A stretch of 39,961 nt of DNA, from assembly GCA_019752535.1 (NCBI GenBank), contig JAIEMA010000043.1, forward strand, positions 1 to 39,961, written 5' to 3'. A model generated the notes under the pieces. It worked only from the letters and a program-made list of their open reading frames with translations, ran no database searches and was not told the origin of the DNA. Both the position numbers and the translations under genes were made by a program. Position 1 is the first letter of the stretch, and each line of letters starts with the position of its first letter. This stretch comes from Bacteriovoracaceae bacterium. Lineage in GTDB: Bacteria > Bdellovibrionota > Bacteriovoracia > Bacteriovoracales > Bacteriovoracaceae. Shown here one piece after another: positions 35,729 to 39,961 of the stretch.

Positions 35729-38668
35729 ATGTGGTTTTTTCTTTTTTTGATTTTTCAGTTGTTTGCTGATGATTTCTCTGGCGGCTTGGATGAGTGGCAA
35801 TCCTATGGTGAAGGATTTGTAAGTCATCAAAAGACGGAAGGGTATTCTGGCTATGGATCTCTTAAGATTCTCAATGACCTTGGTGAATCAACAACAGTCT
35901 TCAAAAAATGGTCAAATTTAAAACCTGGTAAATACCGATTTTCGGCTTGGATAAAATCAAAAAATATTAAAAAGAGTTTGGATGGATACTCATTGTGGCA
36001 CTTTTATGGAAGTGATTCGGCACAGACGTCAGTGTTCACTGATTGGAATGGAAAATTTGATTGGAAGCATCTGGAGTACGAAGTAGAGGTAAAAGATAAT
36101 CCATTTTATATTTGGTTTCGTTTGAAATCCCCTGGAGAAGTTATCCTGGATGATATGACATTGATTCCAGCTAGTGAAAAAACCTTCAAACGGGAGAGAG
36201 TTGTTCAATCTCAACCAGAGGTAATATCCCAATCGAAAGTTAAGCGATATCTATTTAATGAATCAAGCCAGCGGGTCTCTTCTCAAAAATATATAAATTA
36301 TCGGCCAGAAAGTTATAATAATGGAAACTGGAGCGGATATGATACGCTTGAGCTTCAAATCACCAATCCTACAAAAGCCTATCTTGAAGTCTATGTCTCT
36401 CTTGGTGACACCACGACCAAGGATTACTGGTCTCAGCTGAATTACAAAACGGTGCTCTCTCAGGGACAAAATATAATAAAAATCAATTTAAACGATTATC
36501 TCGGTGAGAGAGGGTCACACCGTTTTAATCGTAGACTCGACCTGAAGAAGATCGCCAAGTTTTTTGTCATTATTGATCCAAATAATCGCGAAAAAATTGT
36601 CCCCAACCTTGAAGTGAAATTGCTAAGCCTTGACTTGTTTACTGCGCTTAATTTCCCAAATGAATTTCTAGCCTTCGATTTTTCAAAAAACAGCACGCCA
36701 CAATCCAAGGGATTTATTAAAGTTGTTGCCAGCGACAGTATTGCAGATGATGTAGGCTACGGTTTTTCAGAAGATTCAAAATTCTGGAGGGCCGAAGATT
36801 CGTTCTATGTCCCGACGAGTTTAAGGGGAACAATTGGAGTGGTTAAAGGAAGTTTTGAAGTCCATTTACCGAATGGTGAGTATGAGTTTCAGCTTATTTG
36901 GGATCGATTGGGATATTGGGATCCATCTTTTTGGAACCAAAGATACTTGGAAGTAAACGGCAAACCATTTCGAAAAGAGGTACGATCGCTCAACCATTAT
37001 CTCGATGATTTATTTTTATTTGAAAATATTTTGCCCACAAGATCTGACAATCCTTATGATCTTTATTTAAAGAAAATTTTTAAACCACTGACTGGAAAGT
37101 TTAATGTTACAAACAAAAAAGCAATTTTTACCTTTGAGGGAGATCCAACGGGAATATCACTTAATCGCCTCATCATATGGCCTTCGAAACTGAAGAAAGC
37201 CGCGGACAAGGTTCTTGAAGACATTAATATCAATGAAAAAAAAGAGTATTTCACAATCACACGACCACTGAGGGAGGAGAAAATAAGTAGAGCAGAGGAT
37301 ATTTCTTCTCTTTACCTTTCAGTGGAATTGGGATTAGCAAATAAAGAAAAAATTAATCCTAAGCTTGTGCTATCAGGAGGGGTTGGATCTCATCCCTATC
37401 TTGTTATCAAAGTTCCTGATGAAGATCTAACTTGGAGGATTGAATCAACGGACGTGAAATCGAAGTTTAAAATTTCTAACACGCACTTTAATTCTTTTTT
37501 GATAAATCAAAGATTAACTTCACCTGACATGAATCACGAAACTTATACACTTGCAGCAAAAGAGTTGCGACCTGTGGGCAGTTTTATAAAAGGTCACTCA
37601 ACTTCTCATTCTCGCTATCTCTACTTAGAGCTTCCGATTTTAAAGGAATTTCCAATAGGTGAACATAAAGCAGAATTAAAGCTGGAGTGCAAAGGGAAGA
37701 TAAAGTCATTCCCCCTCTTTTTAAATATAAATAAGTACGAAGTTGAAAGCTTGGATTTTCCAGTTGGTTTTTTTGGACTAAATTCCTTACCCGCAAATTA
37801 TTTTCCTTTAAAGGGGTTCGACACGTTTGCACAAAAAGTAACTTCGTCCACCCTCGATTTATTGTCTAAGTACGGGTTTACTGCTTTTTCGGGTCTTCCC
37901 AAGGATACTCATTCTGATTTTGCTGACACGAAAAGATTAGTAGCTGAAGCCAAGAAGAGAAACATAAGAGCCATTTATTCGTATGGCGATGGACTAGATC
38001 AAGATTATGTGTTGAATAAAGAGTTTCAAAATATCTTCACTCAATCAAATATCTATTTTTCCTACCTCTTTAGCGACGAAGTCAATGGTTATAGTGGAAG
38101 TTTGGGTGAAGATGTTTTAAAGGCTAAACAAATCAAGAAATCTCACTCCAATGTTAAAATTGGTGGCTTTGGTCAAATGAACAATGAAAGTGATTCACTT
38201 AATGTTCTTTTTGATGATGGATTTTATACTAAAATAGATCCTTGGAGAGCGACTCTTTATTCAAAGAAAGGTCAGCGTTGGGGGGGGTATAATGCTAATC
38301 CATCAAATTTTGATGATCCACGTTTCACTTTTGGGCCAGGCCTCTTTATTGCCAGAGAAAAAGGGTTAACTCATTATCTTGAGTGGCAAGCTCACAACAA
38401 CTATCCGTATCTTGAGCTTGATGGAAGAGAGACGGATGTGGCCGCTTGGCTGCCTAGTCGTGAAGGGAGGGTTTATCCTACCGTTCGTTTCATGTTAGCT
38501 GTAGAAGGTCTGGAGATGTTTAAAAAACTTCAAGTCCTCAAGAAACGAAATCATCCACTTGTTCATAAACTTCTCTCTAGGGATATTTTTAAATCCCCAA
38601 GATTTTTAAAAGAGGATTTTAACTTTGAAGAATTTAAGTCTGAAGTAGATAAAGCGCTCTCTATTTAA
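35729..38668 (+). CDS. Secreted carbohydrate-active protein: CBM-like N terminus, DUF4091/GH-like C terminus
   Basis: This 979-residue protein starts one base after the NRPS stop, so it is co-transcribed with the assembly line. It begins with a short hydrophobic segment (MWFFLFLIFQLFA, then DD), a plausible but atypical signal peptide without an N-terminal basic residue. Residues about 14-150 form a jelly-roll carbohydrate-binding-like domain with FSAWIKS, WFRLKSPGEVILDDMTLIP. Further beta-sandwich segments follow. The C-terminal third resembles a DUF4091/glycoside-hydrolase TIM barrel, with YLFSDEVNG carrying adjacent acids D783-E784 that could be catalytic, and the terminal GRVYPTVRFMLAVEGLEMFKKL. 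It could trim or modify the polysaccharide. The function is inferred from fold resemblance only. The last eight bases overlap galE on the other strand. Confidence 0.7.
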   Translation: MWFFLFLIFQLFADDFSGGLDEWQSYGEGFVSHQKTEGYSGYGSLKILNDLGESTTVFKKWSNLKPGKYRFSAWIKSKNIKKSLDGYSLWHFYGSDSAQTSVFTDWNGKFDWKHLEYEVEVKDNPFYIWFRLKSPGEVILDDMTLIPASEKTFKRERVVQSQPEVISQSKVKRYLFNESSQRVSSQKYINYRPESYNNGNWSGYDTLELQITNPTKAYLEVYVSLGDTTTKDYWSQLNYKTVLSQGQNIIKINLNDYLGERGSHRFNRRLDLKKIAKFFVIIDPNNREKIVPNLEVKLLSLDLFTALNFPNEFLAFDFSKNSTPQSKGFIKVVASDSIADDVGYGFSEDSKFWRAEDSFYVPTSLRGTIGVVKGSFEVHLPNGEYEFQLIWDRLGYWDPSFWNQRYLEVNGKPFRKEVRSLNHYLDDLFLFENILPTRSDNPYDLYLKKIFKPLTGKFNVTNKKAIFTFEGDPTGISLNRLIIWPSKLKKAADKVLEDININEKKEYFTITRPLREEKISRAEDISSLYLSVELGLANKEKINPKLVLSGGVGSHPYLVIKVPDEDLTWRIESTDVKSKFKISNTHFNSFLINQRLTSPDMNHETYTLAAKELRPVGSFIKGHSTSHSRYLYLELPILKEFPIGEHKAELKLECKGKIKSFPLFLNINKYEVESLDFPVGFFGLNSLPANYFPLKGFDTFAQKVTSSTLDLLSKYGFTAFSGLPKDTHSDFADTKRLVAEAKKRNIRAIYSYGDGLDQDYVLNKEFQNIFTQSNIYFSYLFSDEVNGYSGSLGEDVLKAKQIKKSHSNVKIGGFGQMNNESDSLNVLFDDGFYTKIDPWRATLYSKKGQRWGGYNANPSNFDDPRFTFGPGLFIAREKGLTHYLEWQAHNNYPYLELDGRETDVAAWLPSREGRVYPTVRFMLAVEGLEMFKKLQVLKKRNHPLVHKLLSRDIFKSPRFLKEDFNFEEFKSEVDKALSI

Positions 38669-39641
38669 GTTTTGCTTCCCAATCCAAGGCGCTTTTCACA
38701 ATTGTCTCAAGGTCATTGTTTTGTGGGATCCAGTTTAATACTGTTTTGATTTTCTCTGCTTTACTCATCACCATCATGCAGTCACCGGGTCTTCTTGGTG
38801 CGACTTCTACACTAAAGTTCTTGGCACTTACTTTTTTTGTCATTTCTATGACTTCTTTGACGGAGTGTCCGGCACCATACCCGCAATTAAGTGTCTGCGA
38901 CACATATCCATTAATTAGATAATCAATGGCAGCAACATGGGCCCTGGCTAAATCATCCACATGGATAAAATCTCGAATACATGTTCCATCAGCAGTGGGA
39001 TAATCAATACCAAAAATACTCATCGATTTTCTTTTTCCTATAGCTGTTTCGCACGCCGCTTTTAAGAGATGTGTGGCTTGAGGTGTCGATTGGCCAATAT
39101 TACCATCCATACTTGCGCCAGCTACATTGAAGTATCTGAGTATGACATAACGAAATTTAGGATTTGAGATGTTTAGATCTTTAATCATCTCTTCGGTCAT
39201 TAATTTTGTACGACCATAAGGACTTTCTGGATTTGTAGGGCTCTCCTCTGAAGCAATGCCATTCTTAAGCTCACCATACACAGCCGCTGTAGATGAAAAA
39301 ATAAGTGGAGGATTATTGTATTTTGCTATGTGCTCCAGGAGTTTAAAACTATTGATAGTGTTGTTTGAATAATATTTTAGAGGGTTTTCGACACTTTCTG
39401 GCACGACAATACTGCCAGCGAAGTGGAGGACAGCTGATATGTCATGACTTGCAAAAACTGAATCCATAAATTTATGGTCACCTACATCTCCAATTTTTAA
39501 GTCACCATAGATCACACTTTCTTTTCGACCTGTACTTAAGTTATCAACAACGATAACGTTGTATTTTTTATTTTTTGAGAGCTGATTGAGGACATGTGAG
39601 CCGATATAGCCGGCTCCACCTGTGACGAGGATTGTTTTCAT
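38661..39641 (-). CDS. galE: UDP-glucose 4-epimerase
   Basis: GalE interconverts UDP-glucose and UDP-galactose and supplies donors for glycosyltransferases. The protein is about 326 residues long. The NAD-binding VTGGAGYIGSH is at residues 6-16, FSSTAAVYG at 115-123, and the catalytic tyrosine and lysine are Y142 and K146 in SPYGRTK. FNVAGA, RDFIHVDDLARAH and RRPGD follow, all typical for short-chain epimerases. The start is placed at the ATG at 39641, because homology begins there; an upstream GTG at 39668 would add nine residues with no homology. A GalE/UDP-hexose epimerase with other sugar specificity cannot be excluded. Confidence 0.9.
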   Translation of the reverse strand: MKTILVTGGAGYIGSHVLNQLSKNKKYNVIVVDNLSTGRKESVIYGDLKIGDVGDHKFMDSVFASHDISAVLHFAGSIVVPESVENPLKYYSNNTINSFKLLEHIAKYNNPPLIFSSTAAVYGELKNGIASEESPTNPESPYGRTKLMTEEMIKDLNISNPKFRYVILRYFNVAGASMDGNIGQSTPQATHLLKAACETAIGKRKSMSIFGIDYPTADGTCIRDFIHVDDLARAHVAAIDYLINGYVSQTLNCGYGAGHSVKEVIEMTKKVSAKNFSVEVAPRRPGDCMMVMSKAEKIKTVLNWIPQNNDLETIVKSALDWEAKLK

Positions 39642-39764
39642 AGCCCATAAAGTTACACCAATACCCACCGTCTTAGGTTTGTTCAGTGTAGATAATTCAC
39701 GATTTAGTTTAACTATTGCCTATAGATTGAACTCACCTTATTTAAGGGGTTCCAAGGATTACCT

Positions 39765-39961
39765 ATGCGCTCAATTTTGATAACTGCCCTGTTCTTGCTC
39801 CCTACTTTAGTTTCGGCTCAGGCCTGGAACAAAGTGAATAATCCCTCTATCATGCAGTCTGATTTTGTAGCGAGGCTTGAATCTCTTCCCCTGAATGGAC
39901 AGGTTAAGGACTCAAGGCTTGCTTGGCCTGGTTTTCACTGGCTTAATTATTTAGGAAATAT
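39765..39961 (+). CDS. Secreted protein of unknown function (3' end outside window)
   Basis: Only the first 65 residues are visible. They start MRSILITALFLLPTLVSAQA, a classic Sec signal peptide with likely cleavage after VSA or AQA, so the protein goes to the periplasm or beyond. The mature part begins WNKVNNPSIM and contains a Trp/Gly-rich WPGFHWLNYLG stretch. I do not recognise the family. An AAGGA box lies six bases before the ATG. It is divergent from galE across 123 bases that hold no confident promoter. Confidence 0.7.
   Translation, partial: MRSILITALFLLPTLVSAQAWNKVNNPSIMQSDFVARLESLPLNGQVKDSRLAWPGFHWLNYLGN

Noticed and set aside
23314-38668. The NRPS/PKS operon as a siderophore cluster
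   Set aside because: No TonB-dependent receptor, iron-uptake, catechol or hydroxamate gene is present in the window; the neighbours are polysaccharide genes.
39642-39668. GTG start adding nine residues to galE
   Set aside because: GalE homology begins at the Met-Lys-Thr-Ile start at 39641, and no ribosome-binding site supports the GTG.
39642-39764. Promoter in the divergent gap between galE and the final secreted protein
   Set aside because: TATAGA-like hexamers occur but none has a matching -35 at 16-18 bases, so no call is made.

Overview
The window is AT-rich bacterial chromosomal DNA from a Gram-negative organism, as shown by a Wza-type outer-membrane export lipoprotein. Ribosomal-operon order, a sigma-54 activator, a three-gene propionyl-CoA carboxylase and overall composition fit the Bdellovibrionota (Bacteriovorax or Peredibacter-like). 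This taxonomic guess is an inference without a search behind it.

Region 1 (1-5830, plus strand) is the distal half of the spc/alpha ribosomal operons: rpsE (5' end outside the window), rpmD, rplO, secY, adk, infA, rpmJ, rpsM, rpsK, rpoA, rplQ. It ends in a strong hairpin terminator. rpsD, which usually lies between rpsK and rpoA, is absent. Region 2 (5836-11658, plus) holds a membrane-anchored TlpA-like thioredoxin, a sigma-54 activator with a PocR-like sensor domain followed by a perfect terminator, and a carboxyltransferase / biotin carboxylase / biotin carrier operon.

Region 3 (11662-23317) is a Wzx/Wzy-type exopolysaccharide locus. It has an initiating phosphoglycosyl transferase (minus), a degenerate CpsD-like P-loop protein, a Wzz-like co-polymerase, a Wzy-like polymerase, one GT2 and one GT4 glycosyltransferase (plus), a minus-strand cassette GT4-Wzx-GT4, and a Wza-like export lipoprotein (plus).

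Region 4 (23314-38668, plus) is translationally coupled to the Wza-like gene. It contains a 4'-phosphopantetheinyl transferase, a 2104-aa NRPS/PKS hybrid (A-PCP-KS-AT-ACP-aminotransferase), a 1782-aa NRPS (C-PCP-C-A-PCP-TE), and a secreted 979-aa protein with a carbohydrate-binding-like N terminus and a DUF4091/GH-like C terminus. galE (minus) and the start of a secreted protein close the window.

The most notable observation is that a complete small nonribosomal peptide/polyketide assembly line, with its own activating transferase, lies in one apparent operon with a polysaccharide exporter and a predicted carbohydrate-active enzyme. The sequence predicts a short, beta-aminated peptide-polyketide. 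The context raises the possibility that it is exported with, or attached to, the polysaccharide. That link is inference; the domain assignments are read directly from motifs.
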